A stretch of DNA of 64,000 nt from NCBI GenBank assembly GCA_020650975.1, contig JAIPMN010019362.1, forward strand, positions 1 through 64,000, read 5' to 3'. Shown one piece after another: positions 11,391 to 23,409 of this stretch (position 1 is its first letter; the number at the start of each line of letters is the position of its first letter). A program made the translations under genes and the position numbers. The notes beneath the pieces were generated by a model. The model was not told the DNA's origin, did not search any database, and saw only the letters and a program-made list of their open reading frames with translations. The stretch comes from Apostichopus californicus. Taxonomy: Eukaryota > Echinodermata > Holothuroidea > Aspidochirotida > Stichopodidae.

Positions 11391-12430
11391 ATTGGTTGAA
11401 TTAATGGTACCATATATTCGATTTAATGGTACCATATAATCGATTTAATGGTACCATAAATTCGATATAATGGTATCATATATTCGAATTAATGGTACCA
11501 TATATTTGAATTATTCCCTACATATAAAGATGAACAGCCATTGGTCGAATTAATGGTACCATATAATCGATTTAATGGTACCATAAATTAGATTTAATGT
11601 TACCATAAATTCGAATTAATGGTACCATATAATCGATTTAATGGTACCATAAATTAGATTTAATGGTACCATATATTCGAATTAATCTCTACATATAAAG
11701 ATGAACAGCCATTGATCGAATTAATGGTACCATATATTAAATTTAATGGTAGCATATATTCGCATTAATGGTACCATATAATCGATTTAATGGTACCATA
11801 TATTCGAATTAATGGTACCATATAATCGATTTAATGGTACCATAAATTAGATTTAATGGTACCATATATTCGAAATAATGGTACCATATATTCGAATTAA
11901 TGGTACCATATAATCGATTTAATGTTACCATAAATTCGATTTAATGGTACCATATAATCGATTTAATGGTACCATAAATTCGATTTAATGGTACCATATA
12001 TTCGAAATAATGGTACCATATATTCGAATTAATGGTACCATATATTCGAATTAATGGTACCATATAATCGATTTAATGTTACCATAAATTCGAATTAATG
12101 GTACCATATAATCGATTTAATGGTACCATAAATTCGATTTAATGGTACCATATATTCGAATTAATCTCTACATATAAAGATGAACAGCCATTGATCGAAT
12201 TAATGGTACCATATATTAAATTTAATGGTAGCATATATTCGCATTAATGGTACCATATAATCGATTTAATGGTACCATATATTCAAATTAATGGTACCAT
12301 ATCATCGATTTAATGATACCATAAATTCGATTTAATGGTACCATATAAAACGGCCCTGTGATTGGATGACAATTAATGTCCACATATATTCGAATTAATG
12401 CTACCATATATTCGAATTAATCCCCTCATT
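11391..12430. repeat. 22-bp satellite array with GGTACC core
   Basis: About 45 units of the form AATTAATGGTACCATATATTCG, with alternations ATATTCG / ATAATCG / AAATTCG between units. Nearly every unit keeps the palindrome TGGTACCA. Higher-order structure is visible: a block beginning CTCTACATATAAAGATGAACAGCCATTGATCG, followed by the same series of variant units, occurs almost identically from about 11690 and from about 12168, and a related block begins near 11515. The array ends at about 12340 with two stray units to 12425. Confidence 0.97.
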
Positions 12431-13204
12431 AATTCGTGAATTTTGTCCTCTACGGCCAACCATACACGTATGCAATTAACCACGATAGGATACGTTGATG
12501 CCGGTGATCAAGAGCAACCTTACAAATGTCACTTTTATTCAACCCAGAATGCTAGAACAACTCCGAATTTAGCCCCAAATCATTGTTTAATTTGTTTTAT
12601 ACCATCGACCGGACGATGGAGGTAGTACCTTCTTGAAAACGGAAAATATGCAATTCGAAAGATGAAAGGTTTTTACTCACGTTTGGTTTTTATTTTTCAA
12701 GCCGAGACAAAGAAGTTTCCGAATTTTATCCACATTGTGAGTCCGACATCGTTGCAAACAGATATTTAATGAATATTGAACTTCTTTTCTTCAAAGTTTT
12801 GCTTGAAGAAATTCGATTGCTGCTTTATGAATATGTATTAAAACGTATTTTCAGACGATATCCAAGCTGCAGTGTACTGAAATATAGTGATGGGCTAAGC
12901 TCCCACAATGCATTTCACCGCTTTTGCGAAGTGTTTAATGATTGCGAAATAACGGTCAAAAGTCGCAGTCTGATTTCTGACTGCATTGTTGTTTTGGTAG
13001 TTAATAAACTTATTCTACGGGGTAACATATTTATGAAATCTGCTAAATTTTTTGGGGTATTTTTGGCCTTTTTATTGACAAATATCATAAGGTATGAATA
13101 AACGGCGTTAATCAACGGTCAGCGTGGGTTTATCTATAGGATAATGCACGATCGGGGGTTCATTAGACTACCGTCATTAAACACAGATACCTTTATAATA
13201 ATGC
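12431..13204. other. no gene recognised
   Basis: An open frame at 12769-13101 (+) has no family resemblance. The region separates the satellite array from the LINE fragment. Confidence 0.5.
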
Positions 13205-14158
13205 ATCCACTTATTTACTACTTACTGCCTATTATGCCTCCTGGCACATAGGGCAGCAACAAAAGTCTTCCACTCCTTCCGATCCTGGGCTAGTTTTTGG
13301 ATGGTTCCCCATGTGTGGTTCAGGTCTTTAATCTCCCCTTCCACAGTTCTTCGCCAAGTGTTTTTAGGACGTCCCCTCTTTCTTTTGCCTTCTGGTGTCC
13401 AGTGGAGGGCTGTTCGTGTGATGTCATCTATGTTCTTTCTCATTACATGTCCGATCCATCTTCACCTTCTTCTCATGATGATGTTCTCCATGCTGTCTTG
13501 ATGGCATTGGGCATGTAGTGCTTCGTTTGAAATAGTGTTTGGCCAGAAAATGCGACATATTCTTCTTAGACTCTTTGTGTGAAAGACTGACAGCTTATTG
13601 AGCTCGTTTTTCGTCATTCTCCAATATTCAGAGCCGTACAGAAGAGTGGAAAGGACACAACTCTGGTACAATTTAAGCTTGGTCTTGGTTCTGTACTGCT
13701 GTGATCTCCATATATTATTGAGCATTCTGAATGCATTTCTGGCTTTATTAAGACGGTTCTTAATGTCTTTGCCTGCGCCTTCATCGTGCCTGACAGTGCT
13801 GCCCAGGTAAGCAAACTCCTCAGTTATAGGTAGGTCTTCCCCGTTTGCTTGTATTGGTAAAGGGTCCGAGATGCTCCGGGTCATCACCTCTGTTTTCTTT
13901 TGGCTGATCTTGAAGTCAATTTGCTGGGCCAAGTCACTGTGTCTGGATGTTTTTTCTTGCACATGCTGGTGGCTGTGTGAAAGTTCAGCGAGATCATCTG
14001 CAAAGTCGAGGTACTCAAGTGTAGAAAAGAGGGTCCATCTTATGCCCCTTTTTTGCCCTTCAGTTGCCTGTCTCATCACCCAGTCTATGGCGATATTAAA
14101 GAGCAGTGCTGACATGACACAACCTTGCCAACGAGTGCATCCAGCTTGGCCCTAAATA
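13205..14158 (-). mobile_element. 5'-truncated LINE (non-LTR retrotransposon)
   Basis: Reads on the minus strand from the middle of the reverse transcriptase to a 3' end near 13205. The 5' end stops abruptly at about 14155, just before the motif equivalent to RQGC, as is common for LINE copies cut short during target-primed reverse transcription. No target duplication or poly(A) tail was found; the flank at 13200-13215 is a TTTACTACTTAC-like simple stretch. Confidence 0.9.
13222..14151 (-). pseudogene. LINE reverse transcriptase, C-terminal half
   Basis: About 310 codons. Visible in order: WQGCVMSALLFNIAIDW (RT block 4), the catalytic LDFADDLAELS (F/YxDD), the block FAYLGSTV, a LLYGSEYWRM block, the 3' region IIMRRR...RWIGHVMRK, and the conserved tail HWTPEGKRKRGRPKNTWRR. 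These match the C-terminal half of the endonuclease/reverse-transcriptase proteins common in invertebrate genomes (I/Jockey/CR1-like group; exact clade not decided). One in-frame TGA at 13464-13462 stands where Trp is expected; otherwise the frame is open, so the copy is fairly young. The N-terminal endonuclease is absent. Confidence 0.92.
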
Positions 14159-14416
14159 TAAATAGTACCCGAAAATCCTCAAATTATGAATAAAATAATA
14201 TTGTTTGGGAAAAGGGAAGCTTGTCAATTGAAAGGGATGGGATATAGTTATTTATGGCAATTGCTAGAAATGTGGAAACCAGCAAATTTTATAATTTTTC
14301 TGTGAAGGTACCCCCTTAACTAGAATTTTATAGCTAAACTAATGAGTATTTGAGAAACAGAAGAATTTGTACTCACCATGATTTCATGATTTAATTGTTG
14401 TCCGCCGTCTTGCCCC

Positions 14417-15290
14417 ATGCAGGCAGATATGCTGTCCATACTGCAGCAATAGAGTTAGTCTTGCTCGAAGCGGTATCCAACACGTTTTGTTTATGTACCT
14501 GTTCAGGTAGGGAAGTTAGCTAACAGCTGGTTGGGCTGCATGGCCTATCTTTAGGGTTACTGTTTGAGCATATATGTAGGACAAAGTTACTGTCATTAGT
14601 ATTTTAGTATACCCTAATGTGTAATAGTTGAAATGCAAAAGGATCTACCGTTGCACCTTTCCAGCTGAATAATACCATATGGGCGGGGCCCTTTTGGGCC
14701 ACTGTCTGTGGCCCAATGCAGGCAGATATTGCTGTTGTTACTACAGCAATGTAATTAGTCTTGCTGGGAGCAGTATCCAACAAGTTTCGTTTATGTACCT
14801 GTTCAGCTAGATAAATTAGCTAACAGCTGGTTGTACCGCATGGCCCATTTTTAGGGCTACTGTTTGGGCCCCTATGCAAGACAAAGTTACTGTCATTAGT
14901 ATTTGAGTACACCCCAATGTGTAATAGTTCAAATGTAAAAGGATTTACCCTTGTACCTCTTCAGCTGAATAACACCATATGGGCGGGGCCCTTTTGGGCT
15001 ACTGTCTGGGGCCCCATGCAGTCAGATATTGCTGTTATTGCCATCATGATGAAAGGTACCCTCTTGGGTATAAGACCCAGCAACTTTTGTGCTTGTTTCT
15101 CTTCAGCTAAATAAAAGCATATTTTGCCCCCCTACTTTGTGACCCCCTCGCCTACCATGCAGGGTGTGCCCCGGCAGCAACACATTTTATTGAAGCTTGG
15201 TCACCTACCAACACAATCAGGCCACCAAACCTTTTGTACCTCTTCAGCTGAATAAACCTTCTGGGCTCCTGGACTAGGTGTTGCTAAAAA
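14417..15290. repeat. 300-bp tandem repeat, about 2.9 units
   Basis: The landmark ATGCAGGCAGATAT starts at 14417, 14716 and (one change) 15016, giving a period of 299-300 bp. Shared internal blocks include TATGTACCTGTTCAG, CTAACAGCTGGTTG, AAGTTACTGTCATTAG and CCATATGGGCGGGGCCC. The third unit is shortened and more diverged. Non-coding. Confidence 0.93.
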
Positions 15291-15299
15291 AATTCTGAT

Positions 15300-16030
15300 A
15301 AGGCGCCCACGTTATCGTGTGTGGTTCATCTGCTTCTTTGGTCAGAGCAGACCTCCGTTGTAAGAGGAGAAACTATTATTTAGTTTTTACTCAAATATCG
15401 TTATTATATTCGATTGGAGTCATACCAGTTCGGGGGATATTTATTACAGATACTCACAGTGGCCTTTATAGGTAAGTTTCATTTATGTTTCATTTACAGT
15501 GAGAGTTTTAGTTGTTTCTAATATGGCGAACTGGGTCATACACAGCCTACACGTGTGCCGTTTCTAGCCTACGTACTGTACACGTCACGTATTGCGTTAA
15601 AGAGGTTATGAAGTGGTGAGATTTCATGTCTTGGAATGGTTTATCTACATTACTACAACACCATTCACGCACAACTTTCCATAAATGCGGCTTGAAACGC
15701 CAGAAATTCGCTGTAAAAGTATTCTCTACAGACCTCTCGAGCTGCCACTCGTAAAAAATTCAAAGCTGCCCACCGCAGTTCATCTGACGTCATCAAAGGA
15801 ACCATTTCAGCCAAAGCCGACTCCCCGCTGTTTACCGATACGGCGTTATACAGTTTACTACATGTAACCACAACACTCTTCCCATGACTTTGAAAATGTT
15901 TTCTCCCGAATCTTCCGATTCCGAGGAAATAGGACTTCACCTCTCAGGACATTAGTAAGCTTTGACGAAAATTATTTTCTGGAGGAACAAGAGGAGGAAA
16001 TAGTTTTCGAGGGTGATGAAGATATCGGTG
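15300..16030. other. CpG-richer region with a CRE, no certain gene
   Basis: A perfect TGACGTCA lies at 15785-15792. Overlapping open frames on both strands around 15665-15940 are not recognisable. The composition (more CpG than the AT-rich surroundings) and motifs suggest regulatory DNA or a first exon. Confidence 0.35.
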
Positions 16031-16037
16031 TTTTTAC

Positions 16038-16212
16038 CTGTCAATTGAGCCCCTTGCAGAAGAATTGTAAAACGATCCCGATGGCCGAGACGCGTCGCTG
16101 CCGATCGAAGTACCCGAGCAGAGCGGTTGGAATACCCTGAACCGAAACTGGTCGGTTGAGCATGAACAAAACCACCGTTATTAAGACCATCATATGATTG
16201 AAATGATCTCAA
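16038..16212 (-). CDS. candidate first coding exon, unknown protein
   Basis: An ATG at 16212 opens 58 codons (MRSFQSYDGLNNGGF..., later RVLRSAATRLGHRDRF) to a donor GACAG/GTAAAA at 16037. Ser/Gly/Asn-rich then basic; no family recognised. It lies 650 bp left of the promoter-like cluster at 16860-16905, so a leftward transcript is possible. The call rests on the open frame and the donor alone. Confidence 0.25.
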
Positions 16213-16859
16213 ATGTCGATGATCCTGTTACTTAACTTCGTAGCGAATCTTGTAGAATTGTTTTACCTACAGTGCAAGGAAAATGTGACATTCTGTACAG
16301 TGTAAGTGCAACCCTATAGTACTAGTAGTGGTAACATGGTGTCTATACCTAAATAATAGACGTTGTATAATAGGCTAGTCCGTGTAATTGTATCATATCC
16401 AACTGTTACGTGAAATCATAACACAACGCCAGTTTTACCACAAAAGAAAACTTGCAGATCTAGTATTGACTGTTGTAAAACCAACTGGCTTTAAGTTTTG
16501 TGCAAAATATTAGGTAACTAATAACAAAAATCGTCATTTGCTGCATCAAGGAGGCCTAGGCTATGGTCATAAGAAGTAATTTGGCAATAGTATAGGCCTA
16601 CAGGCAATAGTACCGTTGTGTATGTGTAGTGTTTTGAACGAGTCGTGTTCAAATTCTTCGATTTCTCTCATCTTTTGGAAAAGAGTGCAGGTGAAATCCG
16701 TTTATACTGGTGGTGGAGCAGCCTGCAACCACATATCGGCTCGGCATATTTAGCAGTTACGAGATAAATTAACGTAAACACAAAAGTACAAACACCAAAT
16801 CTCAATTACTACGGAGGCAACAGTGTAATGTTGTGTGTTCTCAGACGTGTAAGAATGTA

Positions 16860-16905
16860 AACATGGCGTCCCGGAAGTGACCTGAGTTCCTCGACTGACG
16901 TCACG
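16860..16905. promoter_or_regulatory. promoter-like cluster (YY1-, ETS- and CRE-type motifs)
   Basis: Within about 45 bp are ACATGGCGTC (YY1-like, 16861-16870), CCGGAAGTGA (consensus ETS/GABP site, 16871-16880) and a perfect palindromic CRE TGACGTCA (16896-16903), in CpG-rich context. This combination is typical of animal housekeeping promoters. The LTR element at 17192 begins only 290 bp to the right. Confidence 0.5.
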
Positions 16906-17191
16906 CCGCATTACCGTAAATACAACAATTTTTAGAAAGATTTTATTACCCTCGAAGTTTTGATCGTTTATTCCTCGAGGATGCAAGCTTCATTTGACAC
17001 AAATTGGGTATCATTGGAAAGCTACGAGTGTACAAATTACGATGATAAAGACAAATTTGTCCATTTCATAACCTGTTTAAGATGGCTTAGTATATTTTCG
17101 TCAAAGCATGTGTAGGAAAGTTGCATTGCGTCTGTATAAAGACATCGTCGCCCATGTCCGGGCATTTATGTACAGTTAATTTGGTGGATAT

Positions 17192-17388
17192 TGTAGTGTT
17201 ATACGCTTAGTCCTTCAGGTACTAAGAATAATACAGAAAGGATGAACACGATTCTTCTATGTATGTCTGTTTATTGAATGGGTTCAGAGATCGTTGATAA
17301 CAAGCGTTGCGAACATAATCTACCATGAGTAAACTGTATCTCATAGCTCACAATGCGAACACAACATAAAGTACCGTATACAGATACA
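17192..17388 (-). repeat. 3' LTR of the minus-strand gypsy element
   Basis: 197 bp, starting TGTAGTGTTATACG and ending CAGATACA on the plus strand (TG..CA ends). It matches 21460-21473 plus 22158-22342 apart from the insertion in the other copy. Confidence 0.85.
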
Positions 17389-17889
17389 ATGGACCTTATC
17401 TAGTTCTATATTGTTTAGGTGTAGGTGAGCTACTTTAAAAGTAACGTGTTATCTCTTTACAAATTTCACTCTGAGTCTATGTTGGTGGTTGAGCAATGGG
17501 ACCTCTGGTTAGTGACTCAGTTTGCTCATTAGTACTTTCATCATATTGACTGATGTTTGGTTCAAAATCAACAAGATTTCCATCATGACTACTAGGATTG
17601 CAGTTCATGATGTATTTCCTGTTTCATCTCAGATTACCCCTTGGTGATGACACCAGATATGAACGGGGTTCTTGTTATGTATCTACAACCCCATGGGTAT
17701 TCATGTCTTTGATGAAAACCTGGGTACCTGGTGGTATCTCTTCGAGAGACTTGGTTCTATGGCTGTTGACATAATTGTATTTGAAATATTGACGCTTACT
17801 CATTTCAAAAGCTTCTAGTTTATTCTTGTCATGTATCTGGGGTACCAGCTGGGATGGAGCAACTAGGAAGGAGAAACTGGTAAGGTTGT

Positions 17890-20800
17890 CTATATCCTTC
17901 GACCAAAGAATAACTCAGATGGACTATACCCGTTTGCTAGGGGAGCCGCTCTGTATGCCATAAGTACTCGATGAGTATCTTTTGACAACTTAATTAATCC
18001 TTTCACTGTTTGGACAGCTCGTTCATATTCCCCGTTAGACTTACTATACAAAGGGCTATTAGTAATGTGTGTGAATCCATATTTCTTACTAAATGCCTTA
18101 AACTCACTGCTAATGAACTGTGGTCCATTATTACAACGGAATACATCTGGGATACCATGACGACTGAACATGGACTGCAAATGCATGATAATATCAGATG
18201 ATTTGGATGTGGAAGTAAGCTTGGCTACTTCTGTGTACCTTCAATAATAATCCACTAGCAATAGGTAAGTATTATCCTGCAGATAATACGAATCTGCTGC
18301 TACCCTCTCCCATGGGCGTGATGGAAACTGAGAAGGCATCATGAGCTCATTCACCTCCCGAGCCTGGTGAGCACAAGTGTGACACTTTTACAGTAGGTCA
18401 CATATCTGGGAGCTGATACCCGGCCATGACACTGATTGCTTTGCACGCTCTCTACACTCCACAATTCCCTGATGCCCTTCATGGATGAAGTCTAGGACCT
18501 CTAACCTTAATGAGCTAGGGATGATGATTCTAGGGCCCCTTAGAAGGAGATTGTGGTATGTAATAACTCCCCTAAATGGGTAGTAACCTTTTAAAGCCCC
18601 AGACAATTGTTCTTTATCTGGCCAGCCATCTGTACAATATTCAATTAGCTTGATACATACAGGATCATTCACTTGTTGTTGTATCTTAGTCAGATATGAA
18701 TTATTTACTGGCAACTCAGATATAACATAATTCGCATACGACTGCACTTCCCCCTAGATTGTCACTCATGGATATTTCCCCACAGGCTGCTCTAGAGAGT
18801 GCATCAGGGACAACTAACTCTTTCCCTGGGATATGACTTATGTCATAGTTGTACCTCATGAACCTCATTCTAAACCTTTGTATCCTTGGTGGGAGCTGAT
18901 TGATATCTTTCTGACCCAATAGAGTGACTAGTGGTTTATGGTAAGTTTTCAATCTTAAACTTCATACCAATAAGAAAGTTTGCAAATGTATCACAAGCTC
19001 GGGTAACACCAAGTGCTTCCCTTTCGATGGGAGCATAATTGCTTTCAGCACTGCTAAGAGTCCTCGATGCACAAAATAGTAGTCTCCACTCCCCTCTTTG
19101 TTGCCTCTGGTACAAGCAGGCACCTAACCCTTGTTTTGAAGCATCACTTGCCACTTTTGTTTCCAGGTTAGGATCAAACAATGCAGGACATGTGCCACTC
19201 AGGCATTCTAACTTAATCTCAGTAAATGACCTTTCTTGAGGTTCCTGCTTGTCCTTTTGTAGCAGTTCCCTAATGTGTTGACTCAGATCCGATAATTTCG
19301 GTGAAAACTTCCTAAATTGATTCACAATGCCCCAAAATCTGCGTACATCATGAATATTTTCAGGTCTAGGCATATCTCTCAGTGCCTTGGTTTTCTCACG
19401 ATCAGGTAAGATACCATTGTCCGAAACAATGTGTCCTACAATCTGAATTGATTTCTCACTTATCTCACACTTAGCCTTGTTGAGAGTCATGCCAGCTTTA
19501 TGTAATCGATTTACGACTTCACCTAATGGAGCATCATGCAAGTCCTGATTTGGTGCATGAATCACGAAATAACCGATGAACACTTCAACACCCTCTAGAT
19601 CATCTAGTAACTGAGCAAGTCTCCTTTGCGCATGCTCAGGAGCAGAGGTTGTGCCAAATAGCATTCGACTATAGGCAAATCGCCCAAACGGTGTGATGAA
19701 TGTGGTTAGAAGATTGGATGATTCTTTCAAGGGAATTTGGTGGAACCATGAATTAGCATGAAGCTTGCTAAAGATCTTAGCCCCGGGTAGTCTACTAAGT
19801 ACTTCGCTAGTAGGCTACTTGGTATCATGAATTTCTCGGTTTTCACATTCTGGTTCAGTTTTGTGTAATCAACACATATTCTGAGCCCACCACATTTCCC
19901 TTTTTATCCCTTTTAGGGACCGGGACCATTGGTGAGCAAAACTCAGTTGGTTCATTTACTTTGAAAATGATTCAATCATTTTCCAGTTTTTGTAGTTTAC
20001 CCTTTATTATTTTGTACAAAGGAACTGATGCTATCTTTCTAGGTGCATTGACTGCGTGTGGCACATAACACTCTGCATGCTTGGTATTGTACACGCCTTC
20101 ATAACCTCCAGACCAGAAAATAACTTTGGATGGTGTTTCTCTACCTCTACGTTATTCACAATTCGCACTACATCTAATGCTTCGATAGCTGGTTTACCTA
20201 ATAAGGCTGTGGTGCAATCTTTGACTCCATACATAGATTGGTCGGAGGATCTGTTATTACCTCGAAAATGAACACCAATTTTACCCATGCACTCCAGCCT
20301 AGACTTATTAGCACCATGTAAAATTTTATCTGTTTTACTTTAACTAGTGTTTAAATTCAGCTTCTTGTACATACTTTTCAGGAATAATTGATTCATCAGC
20401 CCCTGTGTCAATGGCAAACTTTACCTTCACATCATTAACATAAACAACAATTGTCCATGATTTTGTCTTTGCTTTTATAGCTCCATTGTCCACTTGACCA
20501 ATAAACGTGTAGGTGATCTCCCCAGGATCGTCTTCGTCTGAGACATCCACTGCTACGTATTTTACCGCTCTTGGCTTAGGCTTAACTGGATTTGGGTGTC
20601 CTCGGTCCTGTGCCTGTTTCCTAAAATTCCTATCCTGATTGGCTTTTTTTATCTGGTCTGGTTGATCTACACTTTATCCTTAGCTGTCAAAACTTCGTGC
20701 TCCTTACGAACAACTTCGTGTAGTCTTGCCGTCCTTTTTGCTGTTTCTAATGTAAGAGCGCTGTCTAGTTGGAGTCTCGGGGACCAACTACAAGTCTGTC

Positions 20801-21460
20801 CTCTAATTAGCTCTTCTTTTAGCGTGCCATAATTACAATGCTCTGACAGCTTATATAACCCAGTGATGAATTCATCCACTGTTTCCCCCTCCAGTTGACA
20901 TCTCTTATTGACTTTGGCCCGTTCATAGATCACATTTCTACAAGCAATAAAATGGCTTTCAAATTTGTCCTTCACGTCTGAATAGGATGGACTCTGTGGT
21001 GTACTCTGACTTCCCACACTCTCTGTGACAAGCACAATGGGCGGAAAGGTGAAACTATTGAAAATTTCCTCGGCCTGTTCCCCCATACAGTATATCAACA
21101 TGTCCACTTGTATGACTGATGGTTTTTCTGAAAGCCCACTCGCTGATCGAAATCTTTCAAATCGTTTGATCCACTGCTCCCAATCTTCAGTTTTGAAGGA
21201 AAATGTCCCTGGTGGGGTTATTTGGAATTGGGTAGCCGTATTTATGACGAACGGCAGTTAATACTAGTGTTGTTGTATAGGCCCAACAGTATAGGTTACG
21301 CACGGCAGCTTTGTAGCCTACAATATAACAATGCTGTATGTACCGTACAGTATGTTTGCCCTGTTCACTTCGACACGTTCTCCAGACAGTCGTTCAAAAT
21401 TGACTTACCACCAATGATTTTCGCCAATTTCCGCTTCAAATCGCTTATTTCTGACACCAT
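17890..21460 (-). pseudogene. gag-pol remnant of the minus-strand gypsy element
   Basis: Recognisable fossil parts by position: gag about 21460-20660, including a matrix/capsid-like stretch with FITGLYKLSEHC; protease near 20550-20350 (active-site phrase AIDTGADES); reverse transcriptase and RNase H about 19730-18720; integrase zinc-binding region about 18750-18390; integrase core about 18190-17890. Order and content are those of a complete Ty3/gypsy polyprotein. It is broken in several places and not expected to function. Confidence 0.92.
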
Positions 21461-22342
21461 GTAGTGTTATACGTGAAATGTTGCTTGATTTCAGATTGTA
21501 AGCCTCGGGGAACACAAACGCATGAAAAGATAGTTGCCGGTATCTCGGTGTATTATCTCAGACAAGAAAAACAGGTCCGTCTCTTACAGCGTAAATACAT
21601 ATATCCAGGTAAGTCTCCCACCATAGACTCGTAAAACAGAACTATACCAACAGAATTCCTAACAAAATAACTTCAAAAGCCCGTACATATAAGAGCACTA
21701 AAATTTTACACTTGTCTTCGGCTATCGGTCAATGGCAAGAGACAACAAAGCGACAATCACCTCTCAAGGACCAAAAGCATACCCTCCGGACAAATCACTG
21801 GTCGCAAGTGTGATATTAGGGAGCTTAACTAAAAATTACCCACTTAAAACATTATTCATGGAAAAGATAGCAATTGCAATGTATAATATATTGCAAAGGG
21901 ATACTGAATTTTGGAAATAAACAATAAAATATGCCAAAATCACTGCAAAGATTTAAGCACTACACTAGTTTCTGCCCAAAAACACCTGAGTGAACGACGG
22001 ACAGGAAATGTAACTCATACCCCTGGTCTATAAATATCTGCTACAAGTACTCAATCTGAATGGACAGATGAATAAACAAAGTGAACACTGTTTGACATAG
22101 GGTTGTTGGCATGGGCTAAGTTAAAGGGGTACTATAACAATTTCACTTTATCACATACGCTTAGTCCTTCAGGTACTGAGAATAATAAAGAAAGGATGAA
22201 CACGAATCTTTCTATATATGTCTGTTTATTGAATGGGTTCAGCGATCGTTGATAGCAAGCGGTGTGAACATAATGTAGCATGAGTAAGCTGTATCTCATA
22301 GCTCACAATGCGAACACAACATAAAGTACCGTATACAGATAC
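21460..22342 (-). repeat. 5' LTR of the minus-strand gypsy element, split by an insertion
   Basis: TGTAGTGTTATACG at 21460-21473 and the remainder from CTTAGTCC at 22158 to 22342 together match the 197-bp LTR at 17192-17388. Confidence 0.8.
21474..22157. mobile_element. insertion inside the gypsy LTR
   Basis: This stretch, about 680 bp, is absent from the other LTR. ATACG occurs at both junctions (21469-21473 and 22153-22157), consistent with a 5-bp target duplication. Its left end reads TGAAATG and its right end TTTATCAC. A 62-codon frame inside is not recognisable. It may be a solo LTR or another non-autonomous element. Confidence 0.5.
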
Positions 22343-22368
22343 TTCAGAATGATTACATTACAGATATT

Positions 22369-23258
22369 GTGTTAGGGAGCAGGATTGTAGCTCTGCAAGT
22401 AAGATAATTACGGGAGTGTGGAGGACTAGGGATGACCTTGGGTTTTACAACTTAGTTATGCAGGCGTTACTAGTACTAGGATTATAGTTTATGTGTCCTC
22501 GTGTAGCTTTACGTACTTGGTTACATTTGAAAGGGTGCCCGTTCAGGGCGGGTATAAGTATACTGTGTTGCTGAGTCAGTACAGGTTATGTTCTAGTAGT
22601 TTGTTTATTCAGTGACGTCATCTTAAAGTTGTTTACGATTTCAACAGTTGTAATAGTTAAACCGTGCTTAAAAAAGTGGGGGTCTGTGGGTGCAACATGT
22701 AGACACATGATTTGTATAGGCATTCTGTACTACGTGGTATTTAGTATGTATTGTAATTACTTCGTTTGCTTTCGTATGGGAGTGCCGTACTTGGGATACG
22801 TTTGCAGTTTTGCCAGGAGAGGTTAGGTGTTTTATGTACTTGTTATTTTATCTTTCATAATTAGTTGTGCTCATAAAAGTGACGTAGTTTTAGTTGGACT
22901 ACCTTTATAGATGTTTTGATGCCTTCCTGGTAGCTATCGGTTGTTGGAAGGTCGGGAACAATAGAGAATCACAACACTATCCGGTCTTCTTTGGTGCTCG
23001 GCAAGTCAGCGACACCGTCATACACACGGTGCTCGTCTATTTGGGGTTTAATTGAAAAGGCGTATTTAATTAAGGCTAAGTTTTCAGTTTAATGTATAAG
23101 ATCTTTATATTTCCTGGTTGCTCGGGTATCACCGAACAAGTAAGTATCCTTGCCTGTGTTATTTTAATAAACAAAGAGACAGCAAAAGCATACCGTCAAT
23201 TCTTCAGTCCGTTTGAATCTTTCTGAATCATTGTTTTTGGGGCTTGACCTGTGTTACA
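22369..23258 (+). repeat. probable 5' LTR of the plus-strand gypsy element
   Basis: From TGTGTTAGGG to GTGTTACA, followed by a leader typical of gypsy elements. Within it are an AP-1 site TGAGTCA (22572-22578), a perfect CRE TGACGTCA (22613-22620), a GGGTATAAGTATA TATA-like run near 22550, and AATAAACAAAGAG near 23165 that may serve as a poly(A) signal. Boundaries are estimated because there is no partner LTR to compare. Confidence 0.55.
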
Positions 23259-23409
23259 AATCGGGGGCCTATCCGGGAAATGCTTATGCTCTGTTGAGCT
23301 CGATAGTTTTTGCTGTGTCCTTGTTAGAATTCGTATATTTTGTCAGATTTTACATAATTGGGTAGTTGTGTTGTACTTGTACAGGCCACTGTGAGTAGGC
23401 ATTACTAGT

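Larger units (their letters stand above)
17192..22342 (-). mobile_element. Ty3/gypsy LTR retrotransposon (Mag-like), broken
   Basis: A minus-strand gypsy-type element. Long terminal repeats lie at 17192-17388 and at 21460-22342; the latter is interrupted by a ~680-bp insertion. A primer-binding-site-like TGGTGTCAG (minus strand, 21459-21451) abuts the inner LTR edge. Parts in order are gag, aspartic protease, reverse transcriptase, RNase H and integrase. The RNase H and linker phrases (LPPRIQRFR, PGKELVVPDALSRA) resemble the Mag/K02A2.6 lineage. About a dozen differences over ~183 aligned LTR positions, by eye, suggest a moderately old insertion. It is broken, with several interruptions in the coding region. 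No matching target duplication was found. Confidence 0.93.

Noticed and set aside
11391-12430. CRISPR-like array
   Set aside because: Units are contiguous 22-mers without unique spacers, in a eukaryotic setting; it is a satellite.
12769-13101. 110-codon plus-strand open frame
   Set aside because: Hydrophobic and AT-driven; no recognisable domain and no splice signals.
13598-14155. Plus-strand open frames over the LINE
   Set aside because: Antisense shadows of the reverse transcriptase frame.
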